Counted from the first letter of the stretch, positions 1-6,003 are shown. The stretch: DNA of 6,003 nt from Acidisphaera sp035272265 (GCA_035272265.1 DATEQV010000267.1:1-6003); one strand, 5' to 3'. Numbers and translations: made by a program. The notes: generated by a model not told the origin, from the sequence alone.

Positions 1-798
1 GCCGGCGAGTTCGAGATCCATCAGCAGGAAGGCAAGATCGTACAGCACGTCGATGCAGCTGATGTCGTCGTTGAACTCGATGCAGTCGAACAGTGTCGGC
101 CGGCCGGCAAACAGACAGATGTTGGCCAGCCGCAGGTCGCCGTGGCAGCGGCGGACCTTGCCCTGTGCGCGCCGTTGATCGAGCAGCGGCGCTGCGGCGC
201 CGAGTGCGGCCGCCGTCGCCGCGCTGAGCTGCCTGACGGCCGCGCCGTCTAGTTCCGCGGCGACGTTGGCGAGTTCGCGGCTGTTGTCGGCGATCACGCG
301 CCGGATGGCATCGCTGCCGCCGTGTGCCGACGTGATCTCCGCGTCGCGATGGAAGCGGGCCACCGTCTCGCCCAGCGACCGCATGAGTTCCGGCGACAGA
401 CGGCCATCGCCGGCCATGTAGTCGAACAGGTCCGATTGCGCGAACCGGCGCATCTGCACGACGTGGTCCAACGCCGGTCCGGCGCCGTCGAACGTCAAAC
501 TTCCACCCGGTGCACGGTTGATCGAACGTACGCCAAGATAGAGGTCCGGCGCCGTCCGCCGGTTCAGCCTGACTTCCGCGTCGCACGCTGCCTGACGGAG
601 ATCGCGCGTGGTGTAGTCGAGGGACACGTAGCGGATGGCGCGCTTCAGCTTGAAGGCGTGCTCGCCGGCGAGGAACACCAGCGAGCAGTGCGTCTCCACG
701 CGCTCCACCGTCCCGTCCCGGATGCCGTAGCTTTCGGGCCGCGAGAGGAATGCGATGGTTTCGCTCTGGTCGTCGCCGCCAGCCGGCAGCGCGGTCAT
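1..798 (-). CDS. COG2187-type aminoglycoside-phosphotransferase-like kinase, partial (C-terminus beyond left edge)
   Basis: The reading frame starts at ATG 798-796 and runs off the window without a stop, giving 266 visible residues. It has the protein-kinase-like phosphotransferase plan. A lysine-containing strand AFKLKRAI (residues 48-55) is the likely ATP-binding segment. The catalytic loop CHGDLRLANICL (218-229) supplies Asp221 and Asn226, and FDCIEFND (237-244) supplies the metal-binding Asp238. The motifs CHGDL..NICL and FDCIEFN, and the hydrophobic LYDLAFLLMDLEL after them, are characteristic of the COG2187 family rather than of true aminoglycoside-resistance enzymes; this is family recall, not a search. 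Members are about 330-350 residues long, or about 500 when fused to a C-terminal P-loop kinase domain; the edge hides which applies. The substrate is unknown. The start overlaps the stop of the phosphoribosyltransferase gene (ATGA), so it is probably co-translated with it. I would not call it a resistance gene. Confidence 0.85.
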   Translation of the reverse strand, partial: MTALPAGGDDQSETIAFLSRPESYGIRDGTVERVETHCSLVFLAGEHAFKLKRAIRYVSLDYTTRDLRQAACDAEVRLNRRTAPDLYLGVRSINRAPGGSLTFDGAGPALDHVVQMRRFAQSDLFDYMAGDGRLSPELMRSLGETVARFHRDAEITSAHGGSDAIRRVIADNSRELANVAAELDGAAVRQLSAATAAALGAAAPLLDQRRAQGKVRRCHGDLRLANICLFAGRPTLFDCIEFNDDISCIDVLYDLAFLLMDLELAG

Positions 799-2168
799 GG
801 ATGGCCTACCCGGTCGGATGCTGCGTCGAGGTCCGCCGCCATCTTGCGGATGCCCGGGCTGATCGTCACCGCAACAGAGTGGGGCTCCAGCCGGCGCAGC
901 GGCGCCGGCAACCGCCGGAGTTCCGCCGCTGCGTGGTCCCGCGCCTGCGCGAGCGTCGGCGCGTCGCCCAGCCGCTTGCCGGCGCGCATGGCGGGGCGCA
1001 ACCGGGGCGAGCCTTCCGCCGGCTCGTCGATCAGTGCCACGACGTCGCCGCTGATCGTGCCGTCCGCGCCGTAGCGGCGAAACACCTGTTTGCGGCCGGG
1101 CCACGTCGCCTTGCCCTCGCTCCGCTTGCGGCGCGGGCGGCCGGCGTATTCCTGCAGCTTGTAGGCGCAGTCCAGCGCCGGCGCATCCGAGGACGTCGTG
1201 AGGCTGGTGCCGACGCCGAAGCCGTCGATCGGGGCGTTGCAGCGACACAGTTCGTGCAATTGCGTCTCGTCCAGGCCGCCGCTCGCGAAGATGCGGATGT
1301 CGCGGCACCCCGCTTCATCGAGGATCGCGCGCACCTTGCGCGCGTGCGTTCCCAGGTCGCCGCTGTCGAGCCGCACCGCACCGATCGTGATGTCCTCGGC
1401 CGCGAGGCGTTGCGCCATGCCGGCAACGGTCGCTGCAGCGCGCTCGGTATCATACGTGTCGATCAGCAGGGTCAGCGCCCTGGGCCGCGCTCGGGCGAAG
1501 TGCTCGAACGCGAGCGCTTCGCTGTCGTGTGCCTGCACGAAGGAGTGCGCCATCGTCCCCGCCAAGGGGATACCGAAGCGACGGCCGGCGAGAACGGTTG
1601 CCGTGGCGGAGAATCCCGCCAGATAGCTCGCGCGCGCGGCCAGCAGTCCTGCCTCCGCGCCGTGCGCGCGCCGCAGCCCGAAGTCGACCAGCTGCTTGCC
1701 GGGCGCGGCCAGCACCATCCGCGCCGCCTTCGAGGCGACGACCGTCTCGAAATGAAGCAGGTTGATCAGGCGGGTCTCCACGAGCTGCGCCTGGGGCAGC
1801 GGCGCCGTGATCCGCAGGATCGGCTCGTCGGGGAAGAAGACCGTTCCCTCCGGCATCGCATCGACGTCGCCGGTGAACCGGAAGTCCGCCAGCGTCTCGG
1901 CAAAGCCGGGCGAGAACAGGCCGGACGCCGTCAGCCACGCCCGCTCCTCCGGCGAGAACCGCAGCGTCTCGAGGAAATCCAGCGCCTGTTCCAGGCCGGC
2001 CGCCATCAGGAAGCCGCGGCAGGGGGGAAGCTTTCGGAAGAACAGCTCGAACACCGCCGTCTCGGCCATGCCGTTCGCGGCATATGCCTCCAGCATGGCA
2101 AGCTCGTACAGATCGGTCAGCAGAGGGCTTGGCTCTGGCATCGTTTGCCCAAGAAGACCGACCAGCAT
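795..2168 (-). CDS. pncB: Nicotinate phosphoribosyltransferase (NAD salvage)
   Basis: This enzyme of NAD salvage joins nicotinate and PRPP to give nicotinate mononucleotide, with ATP hydrolysis improving the equilibrium (EC 6.3.4.21, cytoplasmic). The 457-residue length is normal for the family. Visible signatures in order are SPLLTDLYELAMLEAY (14-29), FELFFRKLP (40-48), the strand/loop FPDEPILRI (112-120), GTMAHSF (204-210), LLIDTYDT (234-241), VRLDSGDL (265-272), FASGGLDE (294-301) and DGFGVGTSL (315-323). His208 in GTMAHSF corresponds to the histidine that is phosphorylated in this family. The start is uncertain. ATG 2168 has an AAGGAGG 18 bases upstream, which is too far for good use. ATG 2141 (Met10) begins MPEPSPLLTDLYEL, closer to where family members begin, but lacks a clear Shine-Dalgarno sequence. 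It lies 130 bp after the SorC gene and overlaps the downstream kinase by four bases. A putative FNR-type box precedes it. Confidence 0.95.
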   Translation of the reverse strand: MLVGLLGQTMPEPSPLLTDLYELAMLEAYAANGMAETAVFELFFRKLPPCRGFLMAAGLEQALDFLETLRFSPEERAWLTASGLFSPGFAETLADFRFTGDVDAMPEGTVFFPDEPILRITAPLPQAQLVETRLINLLHFETVVASKAARMVLAAPGKQLVDFGLRRAHGAEAGLLAARASYLAGFSATATVLAGRRFGIPLAGTMAHSFVQAHDSEALAFEHFARARPRALTLLIDTYDTERAAATVAGMAQRLAAEDITIGAVRLDSGDLGTHARKVRAILDEAGCRDIRIFASGGLDETQLHELCRCNAPIDGFGVGTSLTTSSDAPALDCAYKLQEYAGRPRRKRSEGKATWPGRKQVFRRYGADGTISGDVVALIDEPAEGSPRLRPAMRAGKRLGDAPTLAQARDHAAAELRRLPAPLRRLEPHSVAVTISPGIRKMAADLDAASDRVGHP

Positions 2169-2186
2169 CGCGACGACGCGGCCGTT

Positions 2187-2193
2187 CCTCCTT
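2187..2193 (-). promoter_or_regulatory. Shine-Dalgarno-like AAGGAGG upstream of the phosphoribosyltransferase gene
   Basis: Read on the minus strand this is AAGGAGG, a near-perfect anti-16S match. It ends 18 bases before ATG 2168, about 10 more than ideal, and no ATG, GTG or TTG in the NAPRT frame lies at the usual 5-9-base spacing. It also overlaps the last bases of the TTGAC-N4-GTCAA palindrome. It may serve ATG 2168 with poor spacing, or be a chance match inside the promoter. Confidence 0.45.
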
Positions 2194-2205
2194 GACGCAG
2201 GTCAA
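2192..2205. promoter_or_regulatory. FNR/CRP-family-like palindrome TTGAC-N4-GTCAA
   Basis: The 14-bp site has two perfect 5-bp inverted arms (TTGAC and GTCAA) around a 4-base spacer. FNR, Anr, Dnr and FixK proteins bind TTGAT-N4-ATCAA, and the core TTGA-N6-TCAA is fully kept here. Its centre lies near 2198.5 on the minus-strand approach to the phosphoribosyltransferase gene. If it acted as a class II activator site at -41.5, transcription would begin near 2157, between the two candidate ATGs. A poor -10 match (GATGCT, 2169-2164) sits at the expected place. Control by oxygen or nitric oxide is an inference; a single 10-bp match can arise by chance. Confidence 0.45.
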
Positions 2206-2248
2206 TGTGGGAGCGAACGCCGCCCGAAATGACGCGGGCGCAGCAAAC

Positions 2249-2265
2249 GCACGAGCCGCTCGCGC
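2249..2265 (-). terminator. Possible weak hairpin terminator after the SorC gene
   Basis: On the minus strand a 7-bp stem (GCGCGAG/CTCGTGC, including one G-T pair) closes a 3-base loop. It is followed by only three T residues (GTTTGC). It lies 34 bp beyond the SorC stop and before the putative FNR box, so it would fit separate transcription of the two genes. The short T tract makes it a weak candidate at best. Confidence 0.22.
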
Positions 2266-2298
2266 ATGCTGGGCGCTGCACGGGGCGCCGCAGCGTCG

Positions 2299-3459
2299 TC
2301 ACGCCGCCAGCGCGTGATCGAGCTCGCGGTCGATGATGAGTTCGTTCACCAGGCCCAGCTCGATGCAGCGGAGCACGATCTTGCGCCGCCGCGCGCCGAC
2401 GGCGAGCATGAGCACCCCGGGCTTCTCGGGCGTGAACCCGGCCGTCATCGCCGTCTCGGCGCAGTGCCGCAGATGCTCCAGGCGCACGCCCGTCCAGCGG
2501 TCGTTCATCGCCTTGATGCGGTCTTCCTCGGCCCTGCTGATCCCCGCCGCGGGGATGATGACGCCGCCGACGTCGCCGACGCTGGTCCGCTCGAGGTCGA
2601 GCTCCGAGATGTCGCCGCTGGCGATGCGCTCGTTCAGGAAGATGCCGCGGTGCCGCCCCTCGACCGTTCCGACGCTGGTCAGGATCGCGTCGAGCCGGTT
2701 CGCCAGAGGGGGCCCGTTGGCGGCCTGCTGATCGGCCGCGCCGAACACGTGGGTGTAGCCGCGGACGCGGCTGATGAAGCGGCGGATCGTCTCGACCTCG
2801 GCGCCCTTCCTGAATTCGAGCGGGATGAACGCCTGCACGCCGGCAATGGACGGCGTCGTTCGGTCGGCGCGATAGCCGGGATTGAAGGCGCTGGTCAGAC
2901 GCAACGCGAGCACGGACGACGAGTGGTTGCTGGGATCCCCGGGGTCGCGCAGCGGCTCGCCGCAGAGCGGGACGAACTGAACCTGATGGGTCGCACCACG
3001 GCGCCTGGGCGCCTCCACGAGCTTGCCCAGCGCGTCCACCAGGCCCGAGAGCGTGTTGCCCCACGTGACGCCGACCAAATGCGCCTGGCCGAGCAGCGCG
3101 GCGACGATCCGCGCCGAGGCGGGCGCGATGCTGCCGCCGGGCAGAACGTCGATCAGCGTCGCCCGGTTGAGTAACTTGCCGCCGTCCGTTCTCTCGAAGG
3201 TCGCGCGCAGCCTGTCGAGCGTACGCGCGGCGGAGAAGAAATACTGTTCGGCGAGATTCCAGACAGCGTCGTCCGCCTTCTTGAACTCGGGGTTCTCTGC
3301 AAGCCATCCGGTCCTGCGCGCGTCCTCAAGCAGACGGGACACCTCGCCCTGCGAGACGTCGAGCTGCTCGGCGATGTTGCGCTGCGGCGTGCCGACGCTT
3401 CTCAGCTTCGCGGCGGCGGCAACGAAGACCTCGCGATCAACGGCTGGTTTGCTCCGCAT
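2299..3459 (-). CDS. SorC-family transcriptional regulator with sugar-binding domain
   Basis: This is a DNA-binding regulator that, in the SorC family, responds to a phosphorylated sugar or related effector and usually controls neighbouring catabolic genes. The N-terminus holds a helix-turn-helix: TPQRNIAEQLDVSQGEVSRL (24-43), followed by LEDARRTGWL (44-53). The remainder matches the SorC effector-binding fold. VGVTWGNTLSGLVDAL (129-144) is the family's GxxWG-type loop. LTSVGTVEG (260-268), GDVGGVIIPAAG (295-306) and the C-terminal GARRRKIVLRCIELGLVNEL (355-374) followed by IIDRELDHAL are typical. The 386 residues are somewhat longer than the usual 310-340, with extra sequence at the N-terminus and around residues 150-200. 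ATG 3459 has AAAGG eight bases upstream. No sugar pathway gene is visible nearby, so the target and effector are unknown; the flanking NAD-salvage genes and the divergent AAA gene are candidates. Confidence 0.92.
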   Translation of the reverse strand: MRSKPAVDREVFVAAAAKLRSVGTPQRNIAEQLDVSQGEVSRLLEDARRTGWLAENPEFKKADDAVWNLAEQYFFSAARTLDRLRATFERTDGGKLLNRATLIDVLPGGSIAPASARIVAALLGQAHLVGVTWGNTLSGLVDALGKLVEAPRRRGATHQVQFVPLCGEPLRDPGDPSNHSSSVLALRLTSAFNPGYRADRTTPSIAGVQAFIPLEFRKGAEVETIRRFISRVRGYTHVFGAADQQAANGPPLANRLDAILTSVGTVEGRHRGIFLNERIASGDISELDLERTSVGDVGGVIIPAAGISRAEEDRIKAMNDRWTGVRLEHLRHCAETAMTAGFTPEKPGVLMLAVGARRRKIVLRCIELGLVNELIIDRELDHALAA

Positions 3460-3531
3460 GGCCCTTGCCTTTCGCTATGAGAATGATCCGGCACCCCCTT
3501 TTCCGGGCCGGCGGCAAGATGAATATTAGGC

Positions 3532-3560
3532 AACATACAAGCTGCTGTAAGAAAATTCAA
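3532..3560 (-). promoter_or_regulatory. Sigma70-like promoter for the SorC gene
   Basis: On the minus strand a -35-like TTGAAT (3560-3555) and a -10-like TATGTT (3537-3532) are separated by exactly 17 bases; each matches consensus at four of six positions. Transcription would start near 3525, giving a leader of about 65 bases to ATG 3459. It lies in the only AT-rich stretch of the window. Autoregulation by the SorC protein is common in the family and plausible here, but no operator can be assigned. Confidence 0.5.
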
Positions 3561-3575
3561 TAAAACCCGAGAAAG

Positions 3576-3581
3576 TATATT
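3576..3581 (+). promoter_or_regulatory. Possible -10 element (TATATT) facing the AAA ATPase gene
   Basis: TATATT matches the sigma70 -10 consensus at five of six positions. No good -35 hexamer lies 16-18 bases upstream, where the sequence is AAATTC-like, so an activator would probably be needed. The resulting leader would be about 270 bases, unusually long. A promoter closer to the gene is not evident because that stretch is very GC-rich. Confidence 0.25.
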
Positions 3582-3846
3582 CCGGCTGGACTCAAAAGCG
3601 GGTCGGGGCAAACATGGGGCCCCTGTCCAACCGGTGCAATCGCGCGCCCCACGAAATGCCAGGCAAACTGCGAATGTTCGAGTCCAAGCCGTCCCGCTCC
3701 TGCTCGCCGCGCGCCGGCCCACCGGCCGCTCGGCGTCCGGCCGGGGAAACGGGTCCGCCCGCGCCGCGTGCCGTCCTCCCGGCACGTCATGCGCGACCGC
3801 GCCCGGGACGCAGGGAGGCGAGTGCAGAAGCAGCACGGACCTGGCC

Positions 3847-3850
3847 GGAG
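3847..3850 (+). promoter_or_regulatory. Ribosome binding site GGAG for the AAA ATPase gene
   Basis: GGAG lies eight bases before ATG 3859. It fixes the start of a frame that stays open upstream as far as the stop at 3520-3522. The only other in-frame start codon I noted there is GTG 3634, and the upstream codons give an Arg/Ser/Gly-rich translation unlike the protein. Confidence 0.6.
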
Positions 3851-3858
3851 AAACCGCC

Positions 3859-6003
3859 ATGTCCGCTCCTTCGATCTCGATCCGCATCGAGTCTCCTCTC
3901 CCGCCGGGGCCGCTCCACCTACCCGACGCGCTGACGGCGCTTGGCGCAATCGTCACCACGATGCATCGCAGCGTCGACGCCTGCGCGCTGCAGTGCCGTT
4001 CCCTGCCGCCGTCGCCCGACCTTGCCGCCATCATCCCGCGCCTGTGCCCGTTCCGCTTTCGTTGGCACCACGCGCCGCACCTGGACGTCGATTGCGTGAT
4101 CAGCCTCGGTGACGCCGCCAGCGCGCCGATCGACGGCTGGCACCTGCAGGTCCGCACCGACGACGCCGATTTCGCCGCCAGTATCGCCGACGAGTTCGGC
4201 GCGCTCGGGTGCAGAATCGCGGAGGGCTGCGAGGTCGTCCCGTTCATCGCAGCACCGCGCATCCGCTACGGCGGCGCCTCGGCGTTCGTCCGCGCCGTGC
4301 TCGCGTCCTTCGTCCTCAAGCTCTGCGGCGAGCTGCCGCGGCAGACCAAGGTCTGGGATGACGACGAGGATAAGATCGGCCTCGACCTGCCGCGCCGCAG
4401 TGCGCGCGAGGGACTGCGCGAACGCCTGCCGATCCAGGTGCGGATCGACGACCCCGCCGCCTTCGCCGCCATCCATCCGCGCCTCGCCAAGGAGGGATTC
4501 GGGCGGATCGAGCTGCATCATGTCGTCCCCGACGCAGCGACGCGGCTGAGCCTCGATCCCGGTGCGCTGTCGGAACTCGACGCGCATGTCGAGGTCGCGG
4601 CCATCACGCGTGCGCTCGCAGGTGCCGCGCGTGAGCTCGGGATCGATCTGTCGCGGTATCCGCTGGCCGTGCGCGACCCGGCGTCTGACGGCGGCGCCGT
4701 CGTTACGATGCCGGCGGCTGCCATGCGCACCGGCGCGCTGCGCCCCTGGAGCCGTCTGCATCCGGACAGCTTCCCCGTCACCATCCGCGACGATGATCGC
4801 GAGGCCGGCAGCGCTTTGAGGCGGACACTGGAGGCTGCGGGATTTCCCGTCGAACGCAGGCACCTCGGCAAGATCAAGGCCGGGTTTGCCGTCTGCTGCG
4901 GCGCCGGTGTGCCGGAGCCCGTGCAGGAGAGGCTTCGCGGACTCGTCGATGGCGAGCTGCTCGAACTGGGCGCGCACGAGTTCGGGTTGTCGGGCCAAAG
5001 CGCCGACGGCGACCGGCTGGAGATCGAGTGGCCCGCGCGCGCGTTCCGCGAAGGCCGGCTGCTGGCGGAATTGGCCAACCCACGCCGCTACGCCCTGAAG
5101 GTCTTCGGCCCGAGTGCCGGGGTGATCAAGCCGATCAAGGAAGCGCTGGCGCCGCTCGGCTTCCGCTCGCTGTGCACCGAAGTCACGCGCCGGGACGGCG
5201 AGGCAGAGGAACTGCAATTCGGCGGCGCGCCGTGTCCGTTACTTACACGCATCGAGACGGTCCTGGCCGAAGCTCGGCCGGACCTTTCGCTCACCCGCAA
5301 CAAGATGTGGCCGATGACGGACCACGACATCTGGGTCCGTCTACCGCCGACGCTCACCGCGCCGGCTCCGGTCCCCGAAGCCATACTGATTCAGCCGCCG
5401 AGGCCGCCCGTGATCCGCAACGACCCGCCGACGCGCGGGCCCTTCCTCCGCGTGAGCGACTCGCATGTGTGGATCGCCGGAATCGCGCTGCCTCGGATCG
5501 GCAACGCCGTGCCGCATGCGCGCGCGGTGCCGCTGTCACGTTTCGCCGGGTTCTGCATCGACCAGGAAGTCGCGCAGACGCTCTGGCATCTGGCGATCGC
5601 GCTGCGCGGACGCCTGCCGGCCGCTCTCGAAGGCCCGACTGCAGCCAGCAAGACGTGGTCCATTCTCTATCTCGCGTCGCTGCTCGGCGCGGGCGTCTAC
5701 CGTCTCAACTTCTCGGCGCAGAGCGACGTGTCCGAACTGGTCGGCAAATACGTGCCCGATACTGAACAGGCGGCGACGTTCCGCTTCGCCGACGGCGCTG
5801 CGCCCAGCGCCATGCGCGAAGGCGCGTGGCTGGTGATGGACGAACTCGACCTTGCGCCGACGGAGATCGGCGAGCGCTGCAACTCGCTGCTCGAGACGCC
5901 GTACCCCGCCCTGCACCTTGCCGAATACGACGGGCGGACCGTCGAGGCGCATCCCGGCTTCCGGGTCTTGTCGACATGGAACGGCACTGGCTACGCCGGC
6001 CGG
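3859..6003 (+). CDS. Large midasin/dynein-related (AAA_5, MoxR-like) AAA+ ATPase with N-terminal repeat array, partial (C-terminus beyond right edge)
   Basis: The frame runs from ATG 3859 to the window end without a stop (715 residues so far). Residues 5-496 contain five diverged alpha/beta repeats, described separately, then a Pro-rich linker (about 497-528). The AAA+ core begins near residue 560. Walker A is LEGPTAASKT (590-599), with the usual glycine before Lys598 replaced by Ser597. A segment RLNFSAQSDVSELVGKYVPD (615-634) resembles the region after Walker A in midasin-type domains. Walker B is WLVMDELDLAPTE (657-669) with Asp661 and Glu662; the DELxLAP form is a midasin/MoxR-relative hallmark. 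HPGFRVLSTWNGTGYAGR (698-715) is sensor-1-like with Asn708. Such proteins remodel protein complexes, often with a von Willebrand A-domain partner or domain, which may lie beyond the edge. No signal peptide or membrane segment is seen, so it is probably cytoplasmic. The family-level call is firm; cellular role and substrate are unknown. Confidence 0.87.
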   Translation, partial: MSAPSISIRIESPLPPGPLHLPDALTALGAIVTTMHRSVDACALQCRSLPPSPDLAAIIPRLCPFRFRWHHAPHLDVDCVISLGDAASAPIDGWHLQVRTDDADFAASIADEFGALGCRIAEGCEVVPFIAAPRIRYGGASAFVRAVLASFVLKLCGELPRQTKVWDDDEDKIGLDLPRRSAREGLRERLPIQVRIDDPAAFAAIHPRLAKEGFGRIELHHVVPDAATRLSLDPGALSELDAHVEVAAITRALAGAARELGIDLSRYPLAVRDPASDGGAVVTMPAAAMRTGALRPWSRLHPDSFPVTIRDDDREAGSALRRTLEAAGFPVERRHLGKIKAGFAVCCGAGVPEPVQERLRGLVDGELLELGAHEFGLSGQSADGDRLEIEWPARAFREGRLLAELANPRRYALKVFGPSAGVIKPIKEALAPLGFRSLCTEVTRRDGEAEELQFGGAPCPLLTRIETVLAEARPDLSLTRNKMWPMTDHDIWVRLPPTLTAPAPVPEAILIQPPRPPVIRNDPPTRGPFLRVSDSHVWIAGIALPRIGNAVPHARAVPLSRFAGFCIDQEVAQTLWHLAIALRGRLPAALEGPTAASKTWSILYLASLLGAGVYRLNFSAQSDVSELVGKYVPDTEQAATFRFADGAAPSAMREGAWLVMDELDLAPTEIGERCNSLLETPYPALHLAEYDGRTVEAHPGFRVLSTWNGTGYAGR
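3871..5346 (+). repeat. Five diverged tandem protein repeats (about 80-96 residues each) in the AAA ATPase N-terminus
   Basis: I align five units by eye, at residues 5-84, 94-178, 190-285, 304-392 and 410-496. Each begins with a strand such as LQVRTDD, IQVRIDD, VTIRDDD or ALKVFG. This is followed by a helix ending in a LxxxGF/LxxLGC-like turn (ALGCRI, KEGFGRI, EAAGFPV, PLGFRSL), a second strand region and a second helix. Each unit closes with an acidic turn and strand ending in LP, MP or WP: DEDKIGLDLP, DGGAVVTMP, DGDRLEIEWP, DHDIWVRLP. The first copy is the most degenerate (start ISIRIES, end LDVDCVISLG). Linkers of about 9-18 residues separate the units. A beta-alpha-beta fold of ferredoxin-like size is a guess. 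There is no obvious DNA-level repetition, so the duplication is old. Confidence 0.6.

Larger units (their letters stand above)
3460..3858. other. Divergent intergenic region between the SorC gene and the AAA ATPase gene
   Basis: About 400 bases separate the two divergent starts. The part at 3515-3600 is clearly AT-rich against the GC-rich surroundings and carries the promoter candidates listed separately. The part at 3601-3858 is very GC-rich. It holds short open frames on both strands, but their translations are Arg/Ser/Pro/Ala-rich without recognisable motifs, so no gene is called. A loose 6-bp inverted pair (GAATAT at 3521-3526 and ATATTC at 3577-3582) brackets the promoter core and could be a chance match. 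Confidence 0.6.

Noticed and set aside
1..798. Reading the left-edge kinase as an aminoglycoside-resistance determinant
   Set aside because: The CHGDL..NICL and FDCIEFN motifs fit the chromosomal COG2187 family, and the context is NAD salvage, not a resistance element.
750..2195. Long plus-strand open frame opposite the phosphoribosyltransferase gene
   Set aside because: Its translation is Arg/Ala-rich and low in motifs, and it mirrors the clear NAPRT gene. It is a GC-rich antisense shadow.
2272..2289. GGCGC/GCGCC hairpin as a terminator after the SorC gene
   Set aside because: The stem is only 5 bp with an 8-base loop and no T tract follows on the minus strand; such pairs are common at this GC content.
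2266..3174. Plus-strand open frame opposite the SorC gene
   Set aside because: The minus strand encodes an unmistakable SorC regulator, and the overlapping frame shows only shadow composition.
3634..3858. N-terminal extension of the AAA protein from GTG 3634
   Set aside because: The frame is open back to the stop at 3520-3522, but the extra residues are Arg/Ser/Gly-rich and unlike the protein, and ATG 3859 has a well-spaced GGAG.
3614..3934. Possible small plus-strand gene of 106 codons in the leader of the AAA gene
   Set aside because: It has no good ribosome binding site, an Arg/Pro/Ser-rich translation without motifs, and it overlaps the AAA start in another frame.
3919..5217. 432-codon minus-strand open frame opposite the AAA gene
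   Set aside because: The plus-strand frame carries the repeats, shows consistent GC-rich third positions and continues into a clear ATPase core. The antisense translation has no recognisable domain.

Overview
The window is from a GC-rich bacterium, most likely a proteobacterium. That assignment is an inference from strongly GC-biased third codon positions, the mix of gene families and an FNR/CRP-type palindrome; no lineage marker is present. Coding density is high. Four genes are supported: three on the minus strand and one on the plus strand, diverging from a shared 399-bp intergenic region. No RNA genes, insertion sequences or CRISPR arrays were seen.

Minus-strand block (1-3459, transcribed right to left). 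A SorC-family transcriptional regulator (2299-3459) comes first. After a 130-bp gap follow nicotinate phosphoribosyltransferase (795-2168) and a COG2187-type aminoglycoside-phosphotransferase-like kinase that runs off the left edge (1-798). The last two overlap by 4 bases (ATGA) and are very probably translationally coupled. The gap holds a symmetrical TTGAC-N4-GTCAA site, which resembles an FNR/Anr/Dnr/FixK box, directly in front of the phosphoribosyltransferase gene. This suggests that NAD salvage and its partner kinase form a unit controlled separately from the regulator gene, perhaps by oxygen or nitrogen-oxide status. The placement of the box also questions which ATG is the true start.

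Intergenic region (3460-3858). An AT-rich core (about 3515-3600) carries a good sigma70-like promoter for the SorC gene and a weaker -10-like element facing the other way. The remaining ~260 bases before the plus-strand gene are very GC-rich and contain no convincing gene.

Plus-strand gene (3859-6003, open at the right edge). This is one long reading frame with at least 715 codons. Its C-terminal visible part is an AAA+ ATPase core of the midasin/dynein-related (AAA_5, MoxR-like) type, with a variant Walker A (GPTAASKT), a Walker B of the DELxLAP type and a sensor-1-like region. In front of it lie about 500 residues that I read as five diverged tandem copies of an 85-95-residue alpha/beta unit, followed by a Pro-rich linker. 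I do not recognise this repeat as a named domain. It is the most novel item here: a candidate large AAA machine with an undescribed repeat array, divergent from a SorC-NAD salvage cluster.
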